A stretch of 64,000 nucleotides of DNA from Bdellovibrionaceae bacterium UBA1609 (lineage in GTDB: Bacteria; Bdellovibrionota; Bdellovibrionia; Bdellovibrionales; UBA1609), in assembly GCA_002321895.1 (NCBI GenBank), contig DCMZ01000010.1, forward strand, positions 310,001-374,000, given 5' to 3'. Positions 8,938 to 18,584 of the stretch are shown piece after piece; the first letter of the stretch is position 1; the number at the start of each line of letters is the position of its first letter. The notes under the pieces are model-generated. The model worked only from the letters and a program-made list of their open reading frames with translations, did no database searches and was not told where the DNA came from. Both the position numbers and the translations under genes were made by a program.

Positions 8938-10147
8938 GACCTAACTCCTCAACTGAACTCTGCTCTTTAAGTCGACGCACTCTTTCTACCACTCCCACCA
9001 AAACACCAACAAATGTTTCTATCTCATTCTGTGTACTTCCCCACCCCAAACTCAACCTTAAAGAAGACTGAGCTTCTTCACGAGACAATCCCATCGCCAA
9101 CAAAACAGGACTTGGTTCAGGATTACCAGAACTACATGCAGCACCTGTACTCACACTGATTCCCTGAATATCAAGATTCATCAGTAGAGTTTCACCATCA
9201 ATTCCATCAATCACAACACTTAAAGAATTACAAAGACGAGGAGACTGTCCACCCGTTATTGAAATACCGGGAATGGTCCTTTGCATTAAATCCTGCAAAT
9301 AATCCCTTAAATTACCCATTCTAGACATCGCCTCTGGCAAGTCTTCCAGATAGTCCATCATATGTGAAAGTGAAGCGATCGGCAAAACGTTCTCCGTACC
9401 AGCTCTACGACCTCGCTCTTGACCTCCACCAAAGATCAAACTGGGAAGCTCAACACCTGACTTTACAAAAACTATTCCACTCCCCTTGAGAGAATAAAAC
9501 TTGTGGCCACTGAAAGTGGCAAAGTCCACACCCCAATCCTTCAAATCCACAGGGAATTTACCCAGCGCCTGAACAGAATCAGAATGGTAGAGAGCGCCTT
9601 TTTGGTGACATCTTTTTGCAATCTCTTTCACCGGGAAGATATTTCCCGTCTCATTATTGGCAAACATTATGGATACCAAAGCGGTCTGGTCGTTGAGTTT
9701 ACTTTCAAAGTCCTGCCAATCCAATTCTCCGGACCGCTTCACTTTAATCTCTTGCACATCGGCTCCTAAAGATTTTAGAAACTGCATAGTTTTAACTACA
9801 CTTGGATGCTCAACTGCACTGTAAAGATATCGAGTTCGCCTTTCTTCCATAGGAAGTTTTTGCTGACGTTGATAGACACCCTGGATGATCTGACTGTTTC
9901 CTTCACTGCCACCGCTAGTAAATATTAATTCCAAGGGATGACATCCCAGTCCTTCCGCAATAGAAATACGGGCCGATCGCAATATCTGCTTAGGACCACG
10001 GGAAGATTGGTGAATGGAGGACGGATTGCCCCATTCCATAGACCACTGACCCACCTTTTGTTGGACCGTAATGGCCAAAGGTGTTGTGGCATTATGATCC
10101 AAATAGATCCGATTCACATTTTTAAGACTAAAGTCCTCAATCAACAT
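8924..10147 (-). CDS. Cysteine desulfurase (NifS/IscS family)
   Basis: A PLP enzyme taking sulfur from cysteine and passing it as persulfide. Visible landmarks are 'YLDHNATTPL', 'HSDSVQALGK', the PLP lysine in 'FSGHKFYSLKG', 'GGGQERGRRAGTENV', and the persulfide cysteine in 'TGAACSSGNPEPS'. At 407 residues it is of normal length. It overlaps mnmA by 14 nt, so its main role is probably to feed tRNA thiolation. No Fe-S scaffold gene (iscU) is adjacent, so a general Fe-S role is not supported here. Confidence 0.93.
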   Translation of the reverse strand: MLIEDFSLKNVNRIYLDHNATTPLAITVQQKVGQWSMEWGNPSSIHQSSRGPKQILRSARISIAEGLGCHPLELIFTSGGSEGNSQIIQGVYQRQQKLPMEERRTRYLYSAVEHPSVVKTMQFLKSLGADVQEIKVKRSGELDWQDFESKLNDQTALVSIMFANNETGNIFPVKEIAKRCHQKGALYHSDSVQALGKFPVDLKDWGVDFATFSGHKFYSLKGSGIVFVKSGVELPSLIFGGGQERGRRAGTENVLPIASLSHMMDYLEDLPEAMSRMGNLRDYLQDLMQRTIPGISITGGQSPRLCNSLSVVIDGIDGETLLMNLDIQGISVSTGAACSSGNPEPSPVLLAMGLSREEAQSSLRLSLGWGSTQNEIETFVGVLVGVVERVRRLKEQSSVEELGHASL

Positions 10148-10362
10148 GAGGCATCATTAACATAGCCCAGAGTCATTTTCACCAAAATTTGCGGCAAATT
10201 TACTTCAGTTCAAATGTATAACCCCTTGTAAATATACATGAAATTCTTCTCATGTAAGAACATCGACCAATATCCAGGCCCACTCTCAGCCGCATACACG
10301 TAGATACCTAAAATCATTAGAAAAATTTTAAGCACAACCCTTTCACCACCGATAATTACACT

Positions 10363-11901
10363 ATGAACTTTGAACAATTTTGGGGACCAGCCCTAGGCAT
10401 CGATAATCAACAGTTGGAAGAATGGCGACAACAGGCTCCTGATGGGACTCCGTTGATCACTTGGTGTATTTACAATCAGCTTATCGATGAAAATCAATAT
10501 TTGAATTGGGCCAAAGATTACTTTGGTTTAGCGGCCCTTAAAAATGAATTCTTTGAGGGCAAATTCAATCCCTATCTCTTGCAAAACTTGAAAGATTCAG
10601 AATGGTCTGAGAACTTTATCCCCGTAGCCCATTGGGATGACGTCCTGTTTGTCGCCTGTGCTGAACCCCAGCAGAGTCAAAGATGGCCAATGAAGGTGCA
10701 ATTTGTTTTAGCGCCCCCTACATATCTAAAAAAGACTTTTGAACAATATGGGAATACAGATGAGACGTCCGATTCAGTACCCGGTGGCTCTGACTCTAAT
10801 GTGAAATTGAATACTGCCGAAAGTGATTTATCCGAAGCTCCTACTCATGCAGGCATAGATCTGTCTGAGGTGGATTTGGATGCCAACTCTAAGCCAACGG
10901 ATGAAATTGAACTCGGAACAGATCTGAGTGCTTTTGAAGTGGAAGAAGATCCATCAAATCAGAATGAGTCTATAGAAGCCTCTACAGATCACGAAGATGA
11001 CGATCATGAAATGCCCGATGGTTTGAGTTTAGATCTAGGTGCACTAGAAGACGATAGCGCGGAGTCCTCGACTGGCTTTGACTTCTCCAATCTGGGAGCA
11101 AGCTCTGAAGAGGAGTCGGAAGAAAATAATTCAGATATGGAAAGCGTCGATGGCCCTCCACCTCCATCGGATGAGGCTTTGAAATTCAATGCTGGTAGTA
11201 CTGTAGAACCAGATGTTTCGGATGAACTCGAGGCTACCGTCATCAGCAAAAGATCACCTGAAAACGATGATGATTCCGTAGATGATACCCTGAAGACTTC
11301 AGAGGCTCAACCACCCGAGCCACCGCCTGAATCCAAGAAGGTGGATCTCGATGATGCATTTGCAAAAAGCATCATCGACGAAATACAGCAAATCAACAAT
11401 CAGAAAGGCCCAGAAGGCCAAATCAGTGTTGCCAGTCCCGATGATCTATCAGATGCGAATAACCTTGAAGAGAAGCTCGCTTGGTTTTTTACACAAGCCC
11501 TTGAATCCTATAACCAATCTATGATCTTAAATGTTAGCGACAGTGAGTTTAAAGTTTGGCGCTGGGACCATACTTGGAACCCAAAAGACAACCAAGTTAT
11601 GACCGTTGAAGGCAAGAAACCAAGCTTATTTAGAATTGTTTTGCGAACAAAGAAGTCCTATCATGGGCCAATTAATGACTCTCCAATACACAAATCATTT
11701 TTCGAGAGTTGGGGATGTTCCAAAACTCCAGAGGTCATCACCGCAATTCCAATTGTTCTCAATGAAGAAGTGAAACACCTATGGCTACTCGTTGGCAGTA
11801 AAGATGAAAATGAAGCCGTTAAATCTTTGAGCAATATGGAAACCATTGCAATGCAACTACCGGGTTTGATTGACGAAATTGATGAGAAACAAGCGGCCTA
11901 G
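10363..11901 (+). CDS. MshEN-like N-terminal domain protein with long acidic disordered middle
   Basis: A 512-residue protein of unrecognised full-length family. The first ~120 residues ('LITWCIYNQLIDENQYLNWAKDYFG...NFIPVAHWDDVLFVACAEP') resemble the N-terminal domain of type II secretion/pilus ATPases (T2SE_N/MshEN, which can bind c-di-GMP). Residues ~130-340 are Asp/Glu/Ser-rich and disordered. The last ~150 residues form a folded domain rich in aromatics. No ATPase motif is present. No clear ribosome binding site precedes ATG 10363. It converges with tsaE, the two stops sharing CTAG. A signalling or scaffold role is only a guess. Confidence 0.7.
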   Translation: MNFEQFWGPALGIDNQQLEEWRQQAPDGTPLITWCIYNQLIDENQYLNWAKDYFGLAALKNEFFEGKFNPYLLQNLKDSEWSENFIPVAHWDDVLFVACAEPQQSQRWPMKVQFVLAPPTYLKKTFEQYGNTDETSDSVPGGSDSNVKLNTAESDLSEAPTHAGIDLSEVDLDANSKPTDEIELGTDLSAFEVEEDPSNQNESIEASTDHEDDDHEMPDGLSLDLGALEDDSAESSTGFDFSNLGASSEEESEENNSDMESVDGPPPPSDEALKFNAGSTVEPDVSDELEATVISKRSPENDDDSVDDTLKTSEAQPPEPPPESKKVDLDDAFAKSIIDEIQQINNQKGPEGQISVASPDDLSDANNLEEKLAWFFTQALESYNQSMILNVSDSEFKVWRWDHTWNPKDNQVMTVEGKKPSLFRIVLRTKKSYHGPINDSPIHKSFFESWGCSKTPEVITAIPIVLNEEVKHLWLLVGSKDENEAVKSLSNMETIAMQLPGLIDEIDEKQAA

Positions 11902-12329
11902 CTAATAGTGATCTGACGGGCACTTTCATTGCCCTCTATTTTTTCCAAATGGATAAAGGTTGTCGGCCAATCACGTGGATAAATACTCTTATCAAGTCGG
12001 TCCCCCCATTCAACAAAGACCCAACCCTGATCCTGATCAAACATCTCCCAAAAACCTGTACTCTCTAGATCCCCGTCTCCATCCAGCCTATAAAGGTCAA
12101 CGTGATCTATGGAAACACGATCAGAATCATAACTGTTATGAATAGAAAACGTTGGCGACATGACATGTTTCGCTCCCAACGACTCCGTAATTAACTGAAC
12201 CAACTGAGTTTTTCCAGCCCCCATTTTTCCGGAAAGTACAATAAGATGTTTCTCCCCCCAATCCTGAAGAAGTTGGTCTATCCAGACTCTCATCTCTTCT
12301 AAAGAGGCTATTGTCTTTGTGGTGGACAT
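11898..12329 (-). CDS. tsaE: tRNA t6A37 biosynthesis ATPase TsaE
   Basis: The P-loop ATPase that cycles the TsaBD complex making threonylcarbamoyladenosine at A37 of tRNA. Motifs are 'LSGKMGAGKTQLVQ' (Walker A), 'SPTFSIHNSY', 'HVDLYRLDG' and 'FVEWGDRL'; the length is 143 residues. The start ATG overlaps the nnr stop (TAATG). The order nnr-tsaE is common in bacteria. Together with mtaB it accounts for part of the ms2t6A37 pathway. Confidence 0.95.
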   Translation of the reverse strand: MSTTKTIASLEEMRVWIDQLLQDWGEKHLIVLSGKMGAGKTQLVQLITESLGAKHVMSPTFSIHNSYDSDRVSIDHVDLYRLDGDGDLESTGFWEMFDQDQGWVFVEWGDRLDKSIYPRDWPTTFIHLEKIEGNESARQITIS

Positions 12330-13837
12330 TAAACTATGGCTCCAGTTGCAAGTCGTGACATTAATGTAGGCAAATGATTTCGCAAATCGGAGGCATTTAA
12401 ACTTCTCCGGTCATGGCCAGAACGAACCCATTCGTCGGCCATGCGTCCATGAATGTAACTCGCTGTAGCGGTGGCTTGAATAGGCTCCACTTTTTGCGCT
12501 AATAAACCAGCTATCATTCCCGTGAGCACATCACCTGTACCGGCCTTTGCCAGTGCCGAATTACCTGAATTTATCACCATCGCTCTATGCTGATAGGCCA
12601 ATACACTACGGTAGCCTTTTAACAATAAATGACATCCCGTACGTTCCGATCCCAACAATGCCGCCAAATAACGATCGGACTCAATTTCCCCAATACTTTT
12701 TCCAATGATTCGAGAAAGTTCACCTGTATGAGGTGTCAAAATCCAATGACTCGGCAATGGGAATAAATCAAACTTTACACAAGCCGATATCGCGTCAGCA
12801 TCAAGCACCACCGGAAAGTCTTTTTCCTTCAAAGACTCAATGAGCTTGGCGGTCTCTTCAGTTACGCCCAAGCCAGGCCCTACTGCCACAGCTAGATCTG
12901 ATGACTTCCAAAGCTCAGGATCATCAACATGGGAGGTTAAAATCTCGGGAGCCTCTATGAGATGTTCGGAGGGCACTTCAAAACTGGCCCAAGTTACATA
13001 TCCGGCTCCGACCCGATAGGCACTGGAGGCACATAATAAACCGGCTCCCCACATACCTTCTCGTCCCGCAACCACCACCACTCGGCCATGATCACTTTTA
13101 TTAGAGCGAACCCCTCTTTTCGGCAAGTATCTGCGAGCCAGCTTTTCATTAAAACAAAAATGAGTGGTAGCCAAAGATCGTAGCGCTTCATGGGGAAAAC
13201 CAATGGGTAAAACTCTGAGTCGGCCGACGTAAATAGGCCCGTCAGCTATAAAAAACCCCGGTTTTGCTAAACCAAATGTTACTGTCATTGTGGCTTTCAC
13301 AACGGCACCCTCAGCTATACCGCGGTCGCACCCTAAACCCGAAGGGCAATCTAAACTTACAATAGGTACTTTTGCTGAGTTGATGATCTCAATGGCCTTT
13401 AAAAATAAGCCCTCAACCTTTCGACTTAATCCAATTCCAAAGATGGCGTCTACGATCAAACTCGCCGAGCGGATTTGCTCCAATTTCTCTGGGGTCTCAA
13501 CTAAATTGACCCATTTAATACCTTGCGCTTCTACTCTAATAAATTGCTTTTTAAAAAGCTCTGAAGACTCGCTTTCATCGGCAAGGGTATAGACAGTAAT
13601 ATTTCTGTAGCCGGCGGAATGTAAATGTCGAGCCAACACCAATCCATCTCCCCCGTTATTTCCGGGGCCACATACAATTGCCGTCATACCTTTTTTTAAC
13701 TCAGGATAAAAAGACTGATCCACTTCACGAGCCGCTAAAGCCCCTGCGGACTCCATTAAAATCTCACCGGTTAACTCATAACTCTGAATAGACTCTTCTT
13801 CAATTTTTCGACATTGTTCTACTGTTGCTAAACGCAT
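12329..13837 (-). CDS. nnr: Bifunctional NAD(P)H-hydrate epimerase / ADP-dependent dehydratase
   Basis: Repairs hydrated NAD(P)H. The N-terminal YjeF/NnrE epimerase domain (about residues 1-215) has 'CGPGNNGGDGLVLARHL' and 'IFGIGL'; the C-terminal NnrD dehydratase (about 230-502) has 'AVGPGLG', 'VLDADAIS', 'LTPHTGE' and 'NSGNSALAKAGTGDVLTG'. The fused length of 502 residues is typical. ATG 13837 follows GGAGAGGAT. It lies 18 nt after glmM in the ftsH-cdaA operon. Confidence 0.95.
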   Translation of the reverse strand: MRLATVEQCRKIEEESIQSYELTGEILMESAGALAAREVDQSFYPELKKGMTAIVCGPGNNGGDGLVLARHLHSAGYRNITVYTLADESESSELFKKQFIRVEAQGIKWVNLVETPEKLEQIRSASLIVDAIFGIGLSRKVEGLFLKAIEIINSAKVPIVSLDCPSGLGCDRGIAEGAVVKATMTVTFGLAKPGFFIADGPIYVGRLRVLPIGFPHEALRSLATTHFCFNEKLARRYLPKRGVRSNKSDHGRVVVVAGREGMWGAGLLCASSAYRVGAGYVTWASFEVPSEHLIEAPEILTSHVDDPELWKSSDLAVAVGPGLGVTEETAKLIESLKEKDFPVVLDADAISACVKFDLFPLPSHWILTPHTGELSRIIGKSIGEIESDRYLAALLGSERTGCHLLLKGYRSVLAYQHRAMVINSGNSALAKAGTGDVLTGMIAGLLAQKVEPIQATATASYIHGRMADEWVRSGHDRRSLNASDLRNHLPTLMSRLATGAIV

Positions 13838-13855
13838 ATCCTCTCCATGGATGTA

Positions 13856-15268
13856 TTAGCCTAATTCTTTTTGCAGAAACCTCGCTACTTCTTCTGCCTG
13901 ATCAGTAATCTTCCTTTTATCAGGACCTTCCACTAAAATACGAATCAATGGCTCCGTACCAGAAAATCGTACAAATATTCGCCCATGACTTCCAAGCTGC
14001 TTACTAATTTTATTTATTAAATCAGTATATCCGTCAATTTCACTCAGTTCCTTACGCTCATTCACTCTAATATTAATTAGTACTTGCGGGACATCTTCCA
14101 TCTGTGCATTCAATTGACTCAATGTCTTTTCAGAACGAATCATCACGCCTAGAACATTTAACGCTGCCACACATCCGTCACCCGTTGTGGAATGGTCCAT
14201 AAAAATTATATGGCCTGACTGCTCCCCACCCAGTGAATAGCCTTCCTTACGCATCTCTTCGACAACATATTTATCACCCACTTTTGTCCGAACCACTTTA
14301 ATTCCATTCTCACTCATAAGTGAGTCCAATCCCACATTACTCATTTGAGTGGAAACGATCGTATTATGGCTCAAACTCCCCTCTTCTTTCATAGAAAGGG
14401 CGCAGATAGCTAATATATGATCTCCATTTACGATTTCACCTTTTTCATCCACCATGATCACTCGATCCGCGTCACCATCAAGACTAATTCCTACATCAGC
14501 TCGGTACTTCAGAACTGCACTCTGTACTCGACTTGGATAAAGAGCTCCTACCTTGTCGTTAATATTGACTCCATTAGGTTCGTTTCCAAGAACAACCACC
14601 TCGGCTCCCAGTTCTTCAAAAATTGCCGGGGCAACTTTGTACGCTGACCCATTGGCGCAATCTAAAACAATGCGTAAACCATCCAATGTTAAATCCAACG
14701 GAAAAGAATTTTTTGCGTAAACCACATATCTTCCCATGGCATCTTCAATTCTTTTTGTACGCCCGATAGCTGGACTGGGCACGAGTAAACTTTCAAGTTG
14801 ATCAGAAGCCACCAACTCCTCGATTTGCGACTCCATCTCTTGAGAGATCTTATATCCATCAGAGCCAAATATTTTTATTCCATTGTCATGATAAGCATTA
14901 TGCGATGCTGAAATTACGATACCAGCATCCGCACGCATATTTCTGGCCAAGTAACCAATTCCAGGAGTTGGAAGTGGTCCAACCAAAATTACATTCACAC
15001 CCATAGAATTTAAACCACTCGAAAGTGCTTGCTCGAGCATGTAACCAGAAAGTCGGGTGTCTTTCCCGATGAGGACAGTTCGTTTATCATGAGCTCTACG
15101 ACTGGGCAATTGGCGAAGCAAATGTCCCATGGCTTGACCCACCTTCATTACACATCCTGGAGTCATGGGAAATTCATTCGCCGTCCTACGGATACCGTCC
15201 GTCCCAAAAAGCTTTGGAGCTATATCCGATTCAGTTTTGCCCTTAGTATTGGTTTTCTTTTTCGACAT
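13856..15268 (-). CDS. glmM: Phosphoglucosamine mutase
   Basis: Interconverts glucosamine-6-phosphate and glucosamine-1-phosphate for peptidoglycan and LPS precursors. The active-site serine is in 'VISASHNAYHDNG', the Mg2+ loop is 'LDGDADRVIMVD', and the phosphate-binding end is 'RFSGTEPLIRI'. I prefer ATG 15268, 7 nt after AGGAG; ATG 15274 overlaps the cdaR stop but sits too close to that ribosome binding site. The cdaA-cdaR-glmM order is the classic c-di-AMP module, in which GlmM can inhibit the cyclase. Confidence 0.95.
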   Translation of the reverse strand: MSKKKTNTKGKTESDIAPKLFGTDGIRRTANEFPMTPGCVMKVGQAMGHLLRQLPSRRAHDKRTVLIGKDTRLSGYMLEQALSSGLNSMGVNVILVGPLPTPGIGYLARNMRADAGIVISASHNAYHDNGIKIFGSDGYKISQEMESQIEELVASDQLESLLVPSPAIGRTKRIEDAMGRYVVYAKNSFPLDLTLDGLRIVLDCANGSAYKVAPAIFEELGAEVVVLGNEPNGVNINDKVGALYPSRVQSAVLKYRADVGISLDGDADRVIMVDEKGEIVNGDHILAICALSMKEEGSLSHNTIVSTQMSNVGLDSLMSENGIKVVRTKVGDKYVVEEMRKEGYSLGGEQSGHIIFMDHSTTGDGCVAALNVLGVMIRSEKTLSQLNAQMEDVPQVLINIRVNERKELSEIDGYTDLINKISKQLGSHGRIFVRFSGTEPLIRILVEGPDKRKITDQAEEVARFLQKELG

Positions 15269-15270
15269 AC

Positions 15271-15693
15271 TCATTCTCCTGACTCCTCGGACTCTTCCAG
15301 TAAAGGCTTCACTTCCCTTATAGAAACCTGAATCCGACTGGGCGTAATAGATAACACCTTTACCCCCAAAGGTAGGTTTAAACCATCTTTTGGAATTTTT
15401 ATGGTTCTTCTACCAGGTTCTACTTTCTCTAAATTAATAGAAATCACTTCTCCACTTTGAGTGAACTTTTTCAGACCCGAACGGGGCCCTGAAACCTTTA
15501 CTCTAACCGTTTCTCGGATTTTATTGCGAATGACATGGTTGGTATTTGTCAGCAATTGCAACTGCATATCGTGATTTAAAATTAAATCTTTACGACCTAA
15601 AATAGTCACCCACAATGCAAGACTTACAAAAAGGGCAACCACCTTATAACTGCCATTATCCGTAACTAATCTCTGAAACTTTCGACGAGTCAT
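15271..15693 (-). CDS. cdaR: CdaR-like YbbR-domain regulator of diadenylate cyclase
   Basis: A 140-residue protein with one N-terminal membrane helix (VVALFVSLALWVTILG) and essentially one extracytoplasmic YbbR repeat ('RETVRVKVSGPRSGLKKF...ISINLEKVEPGRRTIKIP'). Firmicute CdaR proteins usually have several YbbR repeats, so this is a minimal version. It overlaps cdaA and ends next to glmM (ATGA-type couplings). Regulation of CdaA is inferred from gene order. Confidence 0.85.
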   Translation of the reverse strand: MTRRKFQRLVTDNGSYKVVALFVSLALWVTILGRKDLILNHDMQLQLLTNTNHVIRNKIRETVRVKVSGPRSGLKKFTQSGEVISINLEKVEPGRRTIKIPKDGLNLPLGVKVLSITPSRIQVSIREVKPLLEESEESGE

Positions 15694-16493
15694 GCCTTCA
15701 CCCGCTCTGGTGGACGCAATTTAATATTAAAAATTCGGGACAGACTTTTTCTGATAGTAGCTAAGTCCACATCAGGGGTGAGTTGCCCCCCCTGAACTAT
15801 GCCCACCGCCTGATGTTCTTCACTCACCACAAACACAAAAGCATCGGTCTCTTCCGTCAATCCCAACGCGGCCCGATGGCGAGATCCTAAATTTTTATCT
15901 AAAATTGGATTTTTACTCAAAGGCAGAAAGCATCCCGCGGAATGCAAACGACCACTTTTCACAATAACAGCACCATCATGCAGGGGGCTTTCCAACTGGA
16001 AGATCGACTGCAAAGTCTCGGCTTTAATGCCAGCATCAATTCGAGTACCCGTCTCAATAAAATAATCCAATTCGATTTCTCTCTCGATGACCACCAAAGC
16101 CCCTATTCCCTTTTGGGCGAGACTCATAAGGCCTTTAGCTAATTCATCTATAATATGTGCTTCTTCGGCCAAAGAAACCCCAGTAAAAAAAGGATTACTT
16201 CCAATCTGAGCCAGAGCACGACGAATTTCCCCTTGAAAAAGAATCACTGTGATTAAGAAGAGATTGGAAAAGAACTTTTCTAGAAGCCAATTAAATGTAA
16301 TGAGTTCGAGCCAAATACTAAACAGATAGGCGATGGCCAGGAAGCCGATTCCTGAAAGAATCTGCACGGCTCCCGATCTTTTAGTGAGTATGAGTACGCG
16401 GTAGACAACAATCCACACCAAGACGATATCTAAAAGGTCTTGGGGTCGGATTTGCTCTAAGATGATGCCCAGGTTGTCCGTTAAATTTTCAAT
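15690..16493 (-). CDS. cdaA: Membrane diadenylate cyclase, apparent AUU start
   Basis: Makes c-di-AMP from two ATP. N-terminal membrane helices are followed by the DAC domain with 'LHDGAVIVKSGR' (DGA motif) and 'GSRHRAALG' (RHR motif). The first conventional codon, TTG 16421, has no ribosome binding site and would remove most of the first membrane helix. The frame is open upstream to an ATT at 16491-16493, placed 8 nt after AAAGGA (16502-16507), adding 24 residues that complete the helix. CTG 16472 is a weaker alternative. It begins 17 nt after the ftsH stop. c-di-AMP probably controls K+ or osmotic balance, as in other bacteria. Confidence 0.88.
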   Translation of the reverse strand: MENLTDNLGIILEQIRPQDLLDIVLVWIVVYRVLILTKRSGAVQILSGIGFLAIAYLFSIWLELITFNWLLEKFFSNLFLITVILFQGEIRRALAQIGSNPFFTGVSLAEEAHIIDELAKGLMSLAQKGIGALVVIEREIELDYFIETGTRIDAGIKAETLQSIFQLESPLHDGAVIVKSGRLHSAGCFLPLSKNPILDKNLGSRHRAALGLTEETDAFVFVVSEEHQAVGIVQGGQLTPDVDLATIRKSLSRIFNIKLRPPERVKA

Positions 16494-16510
16494 CGTATAA
16501 ATCCTTTATA

Positions 16511-18496
16511 CTAGACAGTTACTGGCCCCGTGTTACCCACAGGATCACTGCCTCCTTTACTTTCTTTTTCCGCTTTGAGCTTTTTTTCCGTCTCTTCTTT
16601 CTCACGCTTTTTTTCGGCTTCAGCATCTAATCGCTCAGTTTCTTTGGAGAGTTCCTCACGAGCAGAAACAATGTCTGCAAGCTTAGCTCCAGCCATCAAC
16701 ATATCCACTTCACGACCATCAATAGTTTCAAGCTCTAAAAGTGCATTAGACATCTCATGTAAAACAGCATCTTCCTCTTTAAGAATGCGCAATGCGGTTT
16801 CATGACCGCCATGAATGAGCTTATCAATTTCCTCATCGATCTCTCTACTCTTTTGATCTGAAAGCTCTCGACGGTTCTGCTGTTGCATACCTAAGAAAAC
16901 AGGACCATCACGCTTCTCAAGCGCTATAGGTCCTAGTTTATCGCTCATTCCCCACTCGCATACCATGGAACGGGCCAACTCAGTGGCTTTCTCAATATCA
17001 TTTCCTGCGCCAGTGGTGTAATCCTCAAAAATGAGCTCTTCAGCAGCTCTCCCACCGAACATAAAAGCAATCATATTGGTGGCTTTACTTTTAGAGTAAT
17101 TAAGCACTTCTTTTTGCGGCAAAGTTTGAGTCACTCCCAAAGCCATTCCGCGAGGAATAATAGTCACTTTGTGTACAGGATCAATCCCAGGTAATTTACG
17201 CCCAACAATGGTATGACCCGCCTCATGATAAGCCGTGATTTTTTTGTCTTCATCACTGATGACTGCCGATCGACGTTCCGCTCCCATTAGGATCTTGTCT
17301 TTGGCCATCTCAAAATCTTCCATGCTCACCTTGTTCTTATCAAAGCGTGCCGCAAACAGAGCAGACTCGTTCACCAAATTTTCTAAATCGGCTCCAGAGA
17401 AACCAGGAGTCCCTTTTGCTATAACCGTCAGATCAACATTTTGCGAAAGTGGTGTTCGACGAGCATGGACCTTTAGGATTTGCTCTCGCCCAGCCACATC
17501 TGGTTTATTAACAACCACTCTTCTATCAAATCGACCCGGTCTTAATAGCGCTGGATCTAAAACATCCGGTCGGTTTGTCGCAGCAATTAAAATAACACCT
17601 TCAGATCCTTCAAACCCATCCATCTCAACAAGAAGCTGGTTCAAAGTTTGTTCTCTTTCATCATGACCACCACCCATTCCGGCGCCACGATGTCTTCCAA
17701 CGGCATCAATTTCATCGATAAAGATGATACACGGTGCACTCTTTTTGCCCTGTTCGAAAAGATCGCGAACACGACTCGCTCCAACACCCACAAACATCTC
17801 GACAAAATCAGAACCTGATATCGTAAAGAATGGAACATTGGCTTCACCAGCCACAGCACGGGCCAATAGAGTTTTTCCCGTTCCGGGAGGCCCAACAAGA
17901 AGTACACCTTTTGGAATTCGTCCACCCAAGCGTGTGAACTTTTTTGGATCCTTTAGAAAGGCAACGATTTCCTCAAGGTCCTCTTTCGCCTCCTCAACAC
18001 CAGCTACGTCTTTGAAGGTCACTTTATTTTTGTTCTCATTCAAAAGCTTCGCTCTCGACTTACCAAAACTTAAAGCCTTACCACCACCACTTTGCAGCTG
18101 GCGCATGAAAAACATAAACATCCCGATGATGAGAAGTAGCGGTAGCCAATTTAACAACAGGCTCGACAAAAAGGAATTGTCCGAGTTGGCGTATTTGGGA
18201 ATGATGCCCTTTTTCTGAAGCATCTCGAAACCTTTGTCATCGGTGTTTCCATAAATAGTGAATTTCGACCCTTTATAAATTTCTTCAAACTCAGGCTTCA
18301 TCTCACCTTCAATTTCACCAGTGGCTTTATTGAAAGTAACAGACTTAACATGATCATCCTCAACGGCCTTAATAAAAGCCGGATAATCAAAATTTCTAAT
18401 GAGCACCTGACGTTGCTGATCGTAGACTTGAAAAAGCAACAAAGACACTACGATTAAAATGGCCCAAAGTGCTACGGTTTTCTGTGCTGAACGCAT
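16511..18496 (-). CDS. ftsH: ATP-dependent zinc metalloprotease FtsH
   Basis: A membrane-anchored AAA+ protease for quality control and regulatory proteolysis. Two N-terminal membrane helices (about residues 8-25 and 110-128) flank a periplasmic domain. Walker A GPPGTGKT, Walker B IIFIDEID, the second region of homology 'ATNRPDVLDPALLRPGRFDR' and the zinc motif HEAGH are intact. A charged Glu/Lys-rich tail ends the 661-residue protein. ATG 18496 follows AGGAG. It leads the cdaA-cdaR-glmM-nnr-tsaE operon. Confidence 0.97.
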   Translation of the reverse strand: MRSAQKTVALWAILIVVSLLLFQVYDQQRQVLIRNFDYPAFIKAVEDDHVKSVTFNKATGEIEGEMKPEFEEIYKGSKFTIYGNTDDKGFEMLQKKGIIPKYANSDNSFLSSLLLNWLPLLLIIGMFMFFMRQLQSGGGKALSFGKSRAKLLNENKNKVTFKDVAGVEEAKEDLEEIVAFLKDPKKFTRLGGRIPKGVLLVGPPGTGKTLLARAVAGEANVPFFTISGSDFVEMFVGVGASRVRDLFEQGKKSAPCIIFIDEIDAVGRHRGAGMGGGHDEREQTLNQLLVEMDGFEGSEGVILIAATNRPDVLDPALLRPGRFDRRVVVNKPDVAGREQILKVHARRTPLSQNVDLTVIAKGTPGFSGADLENLVNESALFAARFDKNKVSMEDFEMAKDKILMGAERRSAVISDEDKKITAYHEAGHTIVGRKLPGIDPVHKVTIIPRGMALGVTQTLPQKEVLNYSKSKATNMIAFMFGGRAAEELIFEDYTTGAGNDIEKATELARSMVCEWGMSDKLGPIALEKRDGPVFLGMQQQNRRELSDQKSREIDEEIDKLIHGGHETALRILKEEDAVLHEMSNALLELETIDGREVDMLMAGAKLADIVSAREELSKETERLDAEAEKKREKEETEKKLKAEKESKGGSDPVGNTGPVTV

Positions 18497-18584
18497 TCAA
18501 CTCTCCTGCGTAAATAACTGTTATCGCTCACCATATTAGAGTATCAAGGGTTCAATGTGGGAACAACTAAAGTCCCTCATTGGA

